Shown: piece by piece, positions 48,947 to 56,262 of the stretch
Position numbering within the stretch: position 1 is the first letter of the stretch
Layout: each line of letters starts with the position of its first letter
Assembly: GCF_029846715.1 (NCBI RefSeq)
Contig: NZ_JARVWW010000025.1
Location: 1-64,000, forward strand
Direction: 5' to 3'
DNA from: Bradyrhizobium nivariense
GTDB lineage: Bacteria; Pseudomonadota; Alphaproteobacteria; Rhizobiales; Xanthobacteraceae
DNA: 64,000 nucleotides
Made by a program: the position numbers and the translations under genes
The notes under the pieces: generated by a model
Told to the model about the DNA's origin: nothing
The model's database searches: none
What the model saw: only the letters and a program-made list of their open reading frames with translations

Positions 48947-49465
48947 GTGGCAGACGAACAAAAACGGCAGGGACCTCAGGGACCGCGCGGACGGCAGGGC
49001 GAACCGGGACGGCCGGGACCGCAGGGTCATCCGGGCAAGCGGGGACCGGACGGCGCGCGCGGCAAGCCCGGGCCAGAGGGCAAGCCGGGCCCGATCGGAA
49101 AGGCCGGACCGCTGGGCAAGCCCGGCCCGCAAGGCAAGCAGGGCGAAGCCGGCCCGCGCGGGACAGCCGGAGCGCAGGGATCAGTCGGCCCGCAAGGCCC
49201 CACCGGCCCGCAGGGCCCGCGTGGTGAAGCTGGACCTCCGGGCCAACTGCCGTCGATCGAACAAGTGTTGCCGTGGCTCGATCAGCTTTTCGACTCATGG
49301 GACGAACGCCGCCGCCAGCGCGAGCGTGAAGCCGCCGAGCGCGACGCGCTGGAGGCCGCCGTGCAGGAGGCGGACGACGCGCCGCTCGATGACGAGGACG
49401 ACGGCAGCGAAGGCGACGATCACAGGAAAAAGAAGAAAAAGAAGAAGCACGGCCACAAGGACTGA
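48947..49465 (+). CDS. Cytoplasmic collagen-like (Gly-X-Y) protein
   Basis: A 172-residue protein starting at GTG after GAGGGAG. Residues ~9-101 are about 31 uninterrupted Gly-X-Y triplets (GPQGPRGRQGEPGRPGPQ, GKPGPIGKAGPLGKPGPQ), enough for a collagen triple helix. The next part is helical and acidic (IEQVLPWLDQLFDSWDERRRQREREA ... DDAPLDDEDDGSEGDD), and the tail is Lys-rich (KKKKKKKHGHKD). No signal peptide or anchor. Bacterial collagen-like proteins are usually surface-exposed, so cytoplasmic location is unusual. Codon use was not measured. Confidence 0.85.
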   Translation: MADEQKRQGPQGPRGRQGEPGRPGPQGHPGKRGPDGARGKPGPEGKPGPIGKAGPLGKPGPQGKQGEAGPRGTAGAQGSVGPQGPTGPQGPRGEAGPPGQLPSIEQVLPWLDQLFDSWDERRRQREREAAERDALEAAVQEADDAPLDDEDDGSEGDDHRKKKKKKKHGHKD

Positions 49466-49474
49466 CAGACCAAT

Positions 49475-49690
49475 CTATTTCGTCCCGTTCTCGCGTCGCG
49501 GCAGCATGCCCATGCGCTCGAACTGCCAGCGCATGGCGCGGTACCAGAGATAGCCGACCGCCGCGCCGCACAAGGCGAGGATCACGACGTTCGCGCTCGA
49601 GAACGAGCCGCTCCACCACGTCATCCACGCGGTCCACAGCAGCGTGAAGACGATGGCGCCTGCTTTCAGGGGAAGAAGGGGGCGGGTCAT
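49475..49690 (-). CDS. Small membrane protein
   Basis: A 71-residue protein starting MTRPLLPLKAGAIVFTLLWTAWMTWWSGSF, with two hydrophobic segments (AGAIVFTLLWTAWMTW; VVILALCGAAVGYLWY) and a polar tail ending RRENGTK. It converges with the collagen-like gene. Family not recognised. A longer upstream frame is possible but the shorter start gives a better membrane start. Confidence 0.7.
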   Translation of the reverse strand: MTRPLLPLKAGAIVFTLLWTAWMTWWSGSFSSANVVILALCGAAVGYLWYRAMRWQFERMGMLPRRENGTK

Positions 49691-49786
49691 GGTGGTGCTC
49701 CGGGTTGTCAAAACCCCGGCGAACATCATCGCGCCTTGAGACCGTTGCGACCGTGAGCCAGATCACGGAACGGACGTTCGAGACGC

Positions 49787-50053
49787 CTAACCGAAGCGCA
49801 GCCGCGAACGTTCCTTGGCCTTTTCCGCCTCGACCTCACGGTCGCGCGCCGGCGCATGGGTGTGCAGCGACGTCAGGAGTTTTCGCGCAGCCTCCGAGAC
49901 CTCCGCCACCGCACGATCGAAGGCCGCCTCGTTGGCCTGCGAGGGCTTGTTGAAGCCGGACAGTTTTCGAACGAACTGGAGCGCGCTGGCGTGGATCTCA
50001 TCCTCCGTCGCCTCCGGCTCGAAGTTGAACAGCGTCTTGATATTGCGGCACAT
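49787..50053 (-). CDS. DUF2277 family protein
   Basis: An 88-residue protein, start MCRNIKTLFNFEPEATEDEIHASALQFVRKLSGFNKPSQANEAAFDRAV, all of which matches the DUF2277 family of small cytoplasmic proteins of unknown function. GGGAGAG precedes the ATG. It is divergent from the alpha/beta hydrolase gene at 50179. Confidence 0.85.
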   Translation of the reverse strand: MCRNIKTLFNFEPEATEDEIHASALQFVRKLSGFNKPSQANEAAFDRAVAEVSEAARKLLTSLHTHAPARDREVEAEKAKERSRLRFG

Positions 50054-50178
50054 GCCGTCTCTCCCGATGTTTCCCTCAAAGACGATCGACGAAAACGAAA
50101 TCCTACATCCTTCCGGACGGTTCTGCTAAGTTCCGCCGCAACGCGGCCGCCGACCATGAGCCGCACGGGGGAATCGAC

Positions 50179-51255
50179 ATGAAAGCTTCTTGCGCGGCGC
50201 TGTCAGCCATCCTGTTGTCCGTCTCGTTGTCGGCCATCTCGACATCCGCATTGGCTGCCGATTATCCGGCGCCGAAGCAGGGCGACCGGATCGCCAGGGA
50301 TTTCAAGTTCCACACCGGCGAGACCATGCCGGAGCTGAAGCTGCACTACACCACCGTCGGTGAGCCGAGCGGCCAGCCGGTGCTGGTGCTGCACGGCACC
50401 GGCGGCTCGGGCGCGAGCATGCTGTCGCCCGCCTTTGCCAGCGAGCTGTTCGGCGCGGGGCAGCCACTCGATGCCTCCAAATATTACATCATCATCCCCG
50501 ACAATATCGGCCATGGCAAATCGTCAAAGCCGTCCGACGGGATGAAGACGAGCTTCCCGAAATACGATTACGACGACATGGTCGAGGCGCAGTATCGTCT
50601 GGTGACGGAAGGGCTCGGGGTCAAGCACCTGCGGCTCGTCATCGGCAATTCGATGGGCGGCATGCACACCTGGCTGTGGGGCGAGAAATACCCGAAGGCG
50701 ATGGACGCGCTGATCCCGATGGCCTCGCAGCCGACCGAGATGGCGTCGCGCAACTGGATGCTGCGGCGGATCATGCTCGACACCATCCGCAGCGACCCCG
50801 ACTACAACGGCGGCAACTACACCGGCCAGCCGCGCATGATGAAATACGCGATCACCGCCTACGGCATCGCGAGCATCGGCGGAACGCTGGCCTATCAATC
50901 GCAGGCGCCGACGGCGGCCAAGGCCGACAAGATCGTCGACGAGCGGCTGGCCACGACGATCACGGCAGATGCCAACGACTTCGTCTACCAGTGGGAGTCC
51001 TCGCATGACTACAATGCCGGCGAGAAGCTGGAGGGAATCGAAGCGCCGCTGCTGCTGATCAATTCCGCCGACGACGAACGCAACCCGCCCGAGACCGGCA
51101 TCACGGACGCTGCGATGACGCGGGTCAAGAACGGACGTCTCTACCTGATTCCAGGGAGCATCGAGACGCGCGGCCACGGCACCACCGGCAATGCAAAATT
51201 CTACAGCGAGCAGGTCCGGCAGATTCTGCAAACCGCGCCGCAGCGGACGATGTAG
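50179..51255 (+). CDS. Exported alpha/beta hydrolase, homoserine acetyltransferase-like
   Basis: A 358-residue protein with a signal peptide (MKASCAALSAILLSVSLSAISTSALA). The alpha/beta-hydrolase fold shows the oxyanion loop VLVLHGTGGSGAS near residue 69, nucleophile elbow LVIGNSMGGMHTWL near 155 (GNSMGG) and late catalytic residues in LLINSADDERNPPE and GSIETRGHGTTG (Asp and His). The overall order resembles homoserine/serine O-acetyltransferases, but the exported location suggests a different esterase role. Substrate not assigned. Confidence 0.85.
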   Translation: MKASCAALSAILLSVSLSAISTSALAADYPAPKQGDRIARDFKFHTGETMPELKLHYTTVGEPSGQPVLVLHGTGGSGASMLSPAFASELFGAGQPLDASKYYIIIPDNIGHGKSSKPSDGMKTSFPKYDYDDMVEAQYRLVTEGLGVKHLRLVIGNSMGGMHTWLWGEKYPKAMDALIPMASQPTEMASRNWMLRRIMLDTIRSDPDYNGGNYTGQPRMMKYAITAYGIASIGGTLAYQSQAPTAAKADKIVDERLATTITADANDFVYQWESSHDYNAGEKLEGIEAPLLLINSADDERNPPETGITDAAMTRVKNGRLYLIPGSIETRGHGTTGNAKFYSEQVRQILQTAPQRTM

Positions 51256-51425
51256 GATTGCCAAGCTCGCCGCCATATCGCGATGCATCATATGCGACGC
51301 CTCGACGCCGCATATTATTTGAGCATGCATTGCGCTGACAGCTCGGGCTTAATCGCATCAACGATACGAATCGACGCGCGGGACAATCGCGCGCCAATGG
51401 CACGACACGCGATGAGGAGGATCGC

Positions 51426-51770
51426 ATGCGCAGGCTCGTACTGTGCGTTTGGCTGGCGGCGCTGACGAGCGCCGCGTTCGCGTTCGACAACGGGCAATAT
51501 GAGCACGTCCCGCCCGACGTCCGCGCCTGGTTCAAGAGCGTGATCGCACCGAACGGCGTGCCCTGCTGCGACGTCTCCGACGGCCATCGCACGGAGTACG
51601 ACGTGCGCAGCGGCGCCTATTGGGTGCCGATCGAGGGACAATGGACGGAGGTGCCCGAGCGCGCCATCATCCGCGACCGCGGCAATCCGGTCGGTCAGGC
51701 CGTGGTGTGGTACGTTCACCACCGCGGCGCCATCATCATCAGTTGCTTCGTGCCGGCGGATGCGGTGTAG
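51426..51770 (+). CDS. Small exported protein with CC motif
   Basis: A 114-residue protein with a signal peptide (MRRLVLCVWLAALTSAAFA) followed by a short domain: YEHVPPDVRAWFKSVIAPNGVPCCDVSDGHRTEYDVRSGAYWVPIEGQWTEVPERAIIR. A Cys-Cys pair near residue 47 and one later Cys may form disulfide or metal contacts. AGGAGG lies shortly before the ATG. Similar small proteins are known in rhizobial genomes without assigned role. Confidence 0.75.
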   Translation: MRRLVLCVWLAALTSAAFAFDNGQYEHVPPDVRAWFKSVIAPNGVPCCDVSDGHRTEYDVRSGAYWVPIEGQWTEVPERAIIRDRGNPVGQAVVWYVHHRGAIIISCFVPADAV

Positions 51771-51913
51771 CGCGCGATAGCGCCTCGGCGCCGCGCGTCC
51801 TGATCTGGTGGGCTCTGTACTGCGCCGGCTGATCGACTCGCCGTGGCGTGACAAGGGGGTTAGCGATCGGGCCGAGGGATGATATTCTCAGGTATTCAAT
51901 CAGGGAGAGCTTC

Positions 51914-52516
51914 GTGATCGATCTTTGTGCCGAAGACCTCGCCACCATCTATGCCAAGCCGAGCCCGCGCGTGATCGCGAAAGCGCGCCCAGCGATCGAC
52001 ACGCATGCGAAGAAGTTCATCGAGATGTCGCCGTTCTGCGTGCTCGCGACATCGGGAGCGGACGGCAGCGTCGATGCCTCACCACGCGGCGGCGGCATCG
52101 GCTTCGTCCACGTCGCCGGCCCCAACCAGCTGCTGATGCCCGATCGCTCCGGCAACAACCGGATCGACAGTTTTCGGAACGTCGTCGAGGGCTCGGGCTT
52201 CGTGCATCTGTTGTTCTTCGTCCCCGGCATCGACGAGACGCTGCGCGTCGGCGGCCGCGGCACGCTGTCGGCCGATCCGGACCTGCTCGCCTCGATGGTG
52301 GAATTCGGCAAGCCGCCGCGCGCGGTGCTGAACGTCGCCGTCAGCGAAGTCTATTTCCACTGCGGCAAGGCGCTGATGCGCTCGAAGCTGTGGTCGCCGG
52401 AGAAGGTGCAGCGCTCGGTGATGCCGAGCATCGTCGAGGTGATCCACGAGCAGACCGGCCTTGGCGAGCCGCAGAGTCAGGAGATCGTGGAAGAGCTCTA
52501 CAAGACGCAGCTGTAG
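51914..52516 (+). CDS. Pyridoxamine 5'-phosphate oxidase-fold flavoprotein
   Basis: A 200-residue protein of the PNPOx-like FMN-binding (split-barrel) family. Start is GTG preceded by GGGAGAG. Features: FIEMSPFCVLATSGADGSVDASPRGGGIGFVHVAGPNQLLMPDRSGNNRIDSFRNVVEGSGFVHLLFFVPG (residues 35-105), with the usual D-x-S-P and D-R-x-G-N-R/N stretches. The end is GLGEPQSQEIVEELYKTQL. The family includes MSMEG_1061-type FMN proteins; substrate unknown. Confidence 0.85.
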   Translation: MIDLCAEDLATIYAKPSPRVIAKARPAIDTHAKKFIEMSPFCVLATSGADGSVDASPRGGGIGFVHVAGPNQLLMPDRSGNNRIDSFRNVVEGSGFVHLLFFVPGIDETLRVGGRGTLSADPDLLASMVEFGKPPRAVLNVAVSEVYFHCGKALMRSKLWSPEKVQRSVMPSIVEVIHEQTGLGEPQSQEIVEELYKTQL

Positions 52517-52531
52517 CTGACGTCCTAAACT

Positions 52532-52557
52532 GTCGTCCCGACCTTGGTCGGGACGAC
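52532..52557. terminator. Strong hairpin between convergent genes
   Basis: A perfect 12-bp inverted repeat (GTCGTCCCGACC TT GGTCGGGACGAC) between the PNPOx-fold gene and the convergent bacterioferritin gene. There is no T tract on either side, so it is more likely a transcript-stabilising or shared stop stem-loop. Confidence 0.5.
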
Positions 52558-52588
52558 CCGGAGTTGGTGGCAGCGCTAACGCGCCAAA

Positions 52589-53077
52589 CTAATGTCCTTC
52601 GCCCTCGAGCCCGCCGACGTGCTTCTGGGTGTAGAGCTCGAGGCCGATGCGGCCGATCAGGTCGAGCTGGGTCTCGAGGAAGTCGATGTGGTGTTCCTCG
52701 TCGCTCATCAGCTTCTCGAACAGGTCGCGCGTGACGTAGTCCTTGACGCTGTGGCAATAGGTTGCAGCCTCCTGGTAGAGAGCGCGCGCGCTCATCTCGG
52801 CGGCAAGATCGCAATCGATGATCTCCTTGACGTTCTGGCCGATGCGCAGGGGATCGAGCACCTGCATGTTCGGGAAACCGTCGAAGAACAGGATGCGCTC
52901 GGTGAGCTTGTCGGCGTGCTCCATCTCCTCGATGGACTCCTTGCGCCAGACCTTGGCCATGTCCCGGAGGCCCCAATTGTCGAGGAAACGGTAGTGCAGC
53001 CAGTACTGGTTGATCGCAGTCAGCTCGTGACGCAGTGCCTTGTTGAGATATTCGATAACTTTTGCGTCGCCCTGCAT
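52589..53077 (-). CDS. bfr: Bacterioferritin
   Basis: A 162-residue iron-storage protein. Start MQGDAKVIEYLNKALRHELTAINQYWLHYRFLDNWGL. Ferroxidase ligands lie in RHELTAINQYWLH and KESIEEMEHADKL, and the haem-ligand Met is the EEM in the latter. Further ligands are in DLAAEMSARALY and MSDEEHHIDFLETQLDL. Length and motif order match bacterioferritin. An iron-control palindrome at 53121-53137 lies ~50 bp upstream of the start. Confidence 0.95.
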   Translation of the reverse strand: MQGDAKVIEYLNKALRHELTAINQYWLHYRFLDNWGLRDMAKVWRKESIEEMEHADKLTERILFFDGFPNMQVLDPLRIGQNVKEIIDCDLAAEMSARALYQEAATYCHSVKDYVTRDLFEKLMSDEEHHIDFLETQLDLIGRIGLELYTQKHVGGLEGEGH

Positions 53078-53120
53078 GGTTCACTCCAGCTCTTGCAGTC
53101 CAAATCGGCCGTAAACCGAA

Positions 53121-53137
53121 TTTAGAACGCTTCTAAA
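53121..53137. promoter_or_regulatory. Iron-control element (Irr/ICE-type) upstream of bfr
   Basis: TTTAGAACGCTTCTAAA: a perfect palindrome matching the known rhizobial iron-control consensus TTTAGAA-N3-TTCTAAA. It sits about 44 bp before the bfr start, where a bound Irr protein would block the promoter. Match and position are visible; binding is inference. Confidence 0.75.
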
Positions 53138-53211
53138 TGAGTTTGAGGACCGGGGCAACCGGCTACAGGACCGCAAACCGGGGAAAAGCTCGGCCAGGGT
53201 TGCGGAAGATT

Positions 53212-53484
53212 TCAGCAGGCCGCGAGGGCGAACTCGGCCGGCTGGGCCGCCTCGTCATTGGCGGCCACGGTGTGGTTGTGCGGGCAGCCGGAGCAGCAGG
53301 ACGTGGCACAGGGGCCAAGCGCTTCGTCGATGATGGTCTTGATGGTCCGCGCGCAGCGGCCGCATTCGGCGCTACAGCCGAGACATCCATAGACCTGCTT
53401 GGCGTGGCGCACAGCGTCGTCGGACTCGGCGACGGCGGCGCGGATGTCGTCATCGCTCAACACGTTACAGGAACAAACGATCAT
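53212..53484 (-). CDS. bfd: Bacterioferritin-associated ferredoxin ([2Fe-2S])
   Basis: A 90-residue protein. The N-terminal MIVCSCNVLSDDDIRAAVAES and GCLGCSAECGRCARTI carry the four cluster cysteines (C-x-C, then C-x2-C further on) of the Bfd/NifU-type [2Fe-2S] fold. Bfd reduces ferric iron in bacterioferritin for release. The C-terminal CCSGCPHNH is an extra Cys-rich part. The start is 90 aa, slightly longer than E. coli Bfd. It is transcribed in the same direction as bfr but has its own candidate control sites upstream. Confidence 0.92.
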   Translation of the reverse strand: MIVCSCNVLSDDDIRAAVAESDDAVRHAKQVYGCLGCSAECGRCARTIKTIIDEALGPCATSCCSGCPHNHTVAANDEAAQPAEFALAAC

Positions 53485-53593
53485 GGAAGTGGCAGGCCCT
53501 TTGGTGATGCGCCATCATCGATATTTAAGGGAGGGGCCGGATGCAAAAGGAAAAAGCGGTATTTGAAGCTATTCCAAACTGGCTCGGAAACAG

Positions 53594-53610
53594 CCTAGAA
53601 CGGCTCTAAA
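53594..53610. promoter_or_regulatory. Iron-control element-like palindrome upstream of bfd
   Basis: CCTAGAACGGCTCTAAA, an imperfect match (11 of 14 arm bases) to TTTAGAA-N3-TTCTAAA, about 110 bp before the bfd start. It lies just downstream (in the bfd direction) of an FNR/FixK-type box. Confidence 0.55.
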
Positions 53611-53618
53611 ATAGGGCC

Positions 53619-53632
53619 TTGCGCTGGATCAA
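53619..53632. promoter_or_regulatory. FNR/FixK-type box upstream of bfd
   Basis: TTGCGCTGGATCAA fits the FixK/FNR consensus TTG(A/C)-N6-(T/G)CAA. Its centre is about 142 bp from the bfd start; for class-II activation the transcript would start near 53584, with the iron-control palindrome at 53594-53610 across the core promoter. Match visible; role is inference. Confidence 0.45.
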
Positions 53633-53645
53633 GATCGCGGTGGAC

Positions 53646-53945
53646 CTAATCGCCCCCACCGCCTCCACCACCATCGCTGCCGCCTCCGCAATCCCCGCCA
53701 CAACTGCCGCTATCGCTGCTGGAACAGCTGCCGCCGTCGGTCGAGCTGCCGGAACTATCGCTGGAAAACCAGCTTCCCAGCGAGAAGCCGTCGCTCGTGC
53801 CCGTGGAGGTGTCGCCGCCGCCATCGCCGCCGGCCCCGGCGCGAGAGCGCCGCTGGCTGCGGTTCTGCAGATGGCTGATCCAGCCGTAGCCGATCGCGAA
53901 GATGACCCCGGCAGCGATCAATGCATTTATCATCGCGTTGCCCAT
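53646..53945 (-). CDS. Small Gly/Ser-rich membrane-anchored protein
   Basis: A 99-residue protein after a GGGAGGGCG site. Start MGNAMINALIAAGVIFAIGYGWISHL, with one membrane helix near residues 6-20, then a basic patch (NRSQRRSR), then Gly/Ser/Asp-rich sequence with pairs of Cys (GSCSSSDSGSCGGDCGG) and a run of Gly ending in D. The composition is low complexity. Function unknown. It lies just upstream of the bfd control region on the same strand. Confidence 0.65.
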   Translation of the reverse strand: MGNAMINALIAAGVIFAIGYGWISHLQNRSQRRSRAGAGGDGGGDTSTGTSDGFSLGSWFSSDSSGSSTDGGSCSSSDSGSCGGDCGGGSDGGGGGGGD

Positions 53946-54098
53946 TATCGCCCTCCCTTGATCGCCCTCCCCTGGCGATGCTGCGATTCCATACCAATTG
54001 GTCGCCCCCGGCAAAGGTGCCGTTCATTGATCATTCAAACGAAGTATGGAACTTTAACCCCAAAGAGTTCCCGCGTGTTTTGCTCGAAAGGTCAGCCA

Positions 54099-54443
54099 AT
54101 GAAGAAGTCGCTCCTGGCAATCGCCACCGTCGCCGCTGTGGCCCTTACGGCCGGTACACCAGCCCAGGCGCAACGCGGCGTCGCCGCGGGCGTGGCGGCC
54201 GGCATCATCGGCGGCGCCATTGTCGGTGGGGCGCTGGCCTCTCCGTACTATTACGGGCCCGGCCCTGGCCCCGGCTACGCATATGATCCGGGATATGGCC
54301 CCGGCTACTATCCGCCGCGCTACTACGCGCCTGGCCCGGGCTACGTCGCCGACGACTATTACGGCAACGGCTGCGTCTGGCAGAAGCAGCGCTTCTGGGA
54401 CGGTTATGCCTGGCGCGCCCGCCGCGTCAGAGTCTGTGGCTAA
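54099..54443 (+). CDS. Small exported Gly/Tyr-rich protein (paralogue 1)
   Basis: A 114-residue exported protein: signal peptide (MKKSLLAIATVAAVALTAGTPAQA), a glycine-zipper stretch (VAAGVAAGIIGGAIVGGALAS), a Gly/Pro/Tyr-rich part (YYYGPGPGPGYAYDPGYGPGYYPP), and the end CVWQKQRFWDGYAWRARRVRVCG. The same end motif occurs in the next gene (CYWQRQRYWDGYGWTVRPVRVCY). Glycine zippers often insert into membranes. Function unknown. Confidence 0.78.
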   Translation: MKKSLLAIATVAAVALTAGTPAQAQRGVAAGVAAGIIGGAIVGGALASPYYYGPGPGPGYAYDPGYGPGYYPPRYYAPGPGYVADDYYGNGCVWQKQRFWDGYAWRARRVRVCG

Positions 54444-54654
54444 GTCGCCCCAATCCGGTTCATTGCGAATGCGCCGTTCATCTCGGGGCCTGAAAAAGAC
54501 CGCTTTTTCTCGTCACAGCTCCGTGTGCGTTTACCGTGGATTGACCAATTGCGTGCTTCCTAGCTGCAAGGCCAATTCCATCAGAGTCTGCGTGAACCTT
54601 TGAAACCCGGGCGCCTCTAACAAGGGGAGCCCATCTCCCAGGAGAGCCAAGAGC

Positions 54655-54939
54655 ATGAAGAAGACTTTTGTTGCCGCCCTCACGGTTGCGACGATCGCCG
54701 GTTCGCTGGTGACCGCCACTCCGTCCGCCCAGGCCCATGACGGCGTCGGCGTCGGCATCGCAGCCGGCCTGATCGGCGGCGCGATCGTCGGCGGTGCCAT
54801 CGCATCGAGCCGCCCCGCCTATGGCGGACCGGTTTATGTGGCCGAGCCCGGCCCGCCGCCCCCGCCCTGCTACTGGCAGCGTCAGCGCTACTGGGATGGC
54901 TACGGCTGGACCGTCCGCCCGGTTCGCGTTTGCTACTGA
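54655..54939 (+). CDS. Small exported Gly-zipper protein (paralogue 2)
   Basis: A 94-residue exported protein: signal peptide (MKKTFVAALTVATIAGSLVTATPSAQA), zipper (VGIAAGLIGGAIVGGAIASS), Pro-rich stretch and end CYWQRQRYWDGYGWTVRPVRVCY. It is a clear tandem paralogue of the upstream gene, sharing signal peptide type, zipper and C-terminal Cys-Trp motif. CCAGGAGAG lies shortly before the start. A strong terminator follows at 54975-55006. Function unknown. Confidence 0.8.
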   Translation: MKKTFVAALTVATIAGSLVTATPSAQAHDGVGVGIAAGLIGGAIVGGAIASSRPAYGGPVYVAEPGPPPPPCYWQRQRYWDGYGWTVRPVRVCY

Positions 54940-54974
54940 TCTGATCGCACGGCGTTCATGAGCGCCGCGATCGA

Positions 54975-55006
54975 AGCCCGGCCGAGCACCTCGGCCGGGC
55001 TTTTTC
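54975..55006 (+). terminator. Strong terminator after the tandem paralogues
   Basis: A 12-bp stem (AGCCCGGCCGAG ... CTCGGCCGGGCT) with a 3-base loop followed by TTTTC. Confidence 0.85.
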
Positions 55007-55028
55007 TTTGGCGAAGAGCTGCGGCTCG

Positions 55029-56255
55029 CTATCGCGCCGCCTGGATCGAGCGCAACACCTCTTCGCTCGGCCAGCAATCGACCTTGAGGCCTGCGGACTT
55101 CTGGTAGGCGCCGAGCGCGGCGCGCGTCTGCATGCCGGCCTTGCCGTCGATCTTGTCCTTGTAGAGCCCGACGCGCGTGAGCCCGCGCTGCATCGCCTCG
55201 ACATCCTTGGTTCGCAATTGCTTCGAGGCCGACCACTGCGTCGCGAACGGCTGCGGGCTCGTCATGCGGTCGCCGAGATGACCGACGAACAGCACGTAGA
55301 GATCGGAGAAATTGTATTCCTTGATGACGAAGTAGTTCTTCGTCGTCAGGAAGGACGGGCCGTAGATGCCTTCCGGTTGCAGCAGCGAGGCCGGCTGTGC
55401 CTGCTCCGCGTCAGTGAGCTTTTGTCCGCGCACCGGCACAAAGCCTTCGCGCAGCCACTGGCCGATCGGCTTCGTCACCTCGGGCACGCCGGCGGTGCAA
55501 TCGACCTTGGCCGGTGCCTGCACCTCGTAAGCCCAGCGCACGCCGCTCTGCCAGCCTTTGTTGACGAGCTGTTGCGCGGCGGAAGCCAGCGCATCCGGCA
55601 CCGAATGCCAGATGTCGATGCGGCCGTCACGATCGAAATCGACGCCGTGCTTGTAATATTCCGACGGCAGGAACTGCGTGAGCCCGGTGGCGCCAGCCCA
55701 GGACGCGCGCATGTCTTTCCGCGTCACCACGCCCTCACCGAGAATTTTCAGCGAGAGGATGAACTCGTTGCGATAGGTGTCCTTGCGGCGGCCGACATAG
55801 GCCTGCGTCGCCAGCACGCGCACGAGATCGTAAGGCAGCGTGTAGCGGCCGTAATCGGTCTCGCGGCCCCAGATCGCCAGCATGACGGTGGCGGGCACGC
55901 CGGAGTTCTTCTCGATCTCGGTCAGCGCCTGACGATATTTTTGCAGCAGCCGCTGCCCCTCGCCCGCAAGCCGCGCGATCGAGGCTTCCCTGACGTAGTC
56001 GGCCGGCACCTGCACGAACTCCGCCTGCGACGGCGCACCCGTTGCGGGCCGCCCCGGCAGGATCAGATCGGGCAGCTTGTAATCAGGCTCGAGCCCGCGC
56101 GTCTCTTGCTCGAACGTCGCGCGCGACACGCCCGCGGCCTGCGCTTCCGGCCAGAGCGAGGCGATGAATTGCGTGAAGGCGGCGTCGGCGGCGCGGGCGG
56201 GCGACAGGCCACAGGTGATAGCGATCACCGCAGCTATGAGCGCCCGCCGCATCAT
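55029..56255 (-). CDS. Lytic murein transglycosylase, MltB-like, with peptidoglycan-binding domain
   Basis: A 408-residue exported enzyme: signal peptide (MMRRALIAAVIAITCGLSPARA), then an SLT_2/MltB-type catalytic domain: FTQFIASLWPEAQAAGVSRATFE, catalytic Glu in AIWGRETDYGRYTL near residue 130, and GATGLTQFLPSEYYKHG near 190. The C-terminal ~60 residues (EAMQRGLTRVGLYKDKIDGKAGMQTRAALGAYQKSAGL) are a peptidoglycan-binding domain. It cleaves glycan strands to anhydro-muropeptides. It is 7 bp from the ettA stop. Confidence 0.92.
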   Translation of the reverse strand: MMRRALIAAVIAITCGLSPARAADAAFTQFIASLWPEAQAAGVSRATFEQETRGLEPDYKLPDLILPGRPATGAPSQAEFVQVPADYVREASIARLAGEGQRLLQKYRQALTEIEKNSGVPATVMLAIWGRETDYGRYTLPYDLVRVLATQAYVGRRKDTYRNEFILSLKILGEGVVTRKDMRASWAGATGLTQFLPSEYYKHGVDFDRDGRIDIWHSVPDALASAAQQLVNKGWQSGVRWAYEVQAPAKVDCTAGVPEVTKPIGQWLREGFVPVRGQKLTDAEQAQPASLLQPEGIYGPSFLTTKNYFVIKEYNFSDLYVLFVGHLGDRMTSPQPFATQWSASKQLRTKDVEAMQRGLTRVGLYKDKIDGKAGMQTRAALGAYQKSAGLKVDCWPSEEVLRSIQAAR

Positions 56256-56262
56256 AGTGAGG

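Noticed and set aside
53563..53579. Third iron-control-like palindrome TTTGAAGCTATTCCAAA before bfd
   Set aside because: Left arm mismatches the consensus at three positions; too weak beside the better site at 53594.
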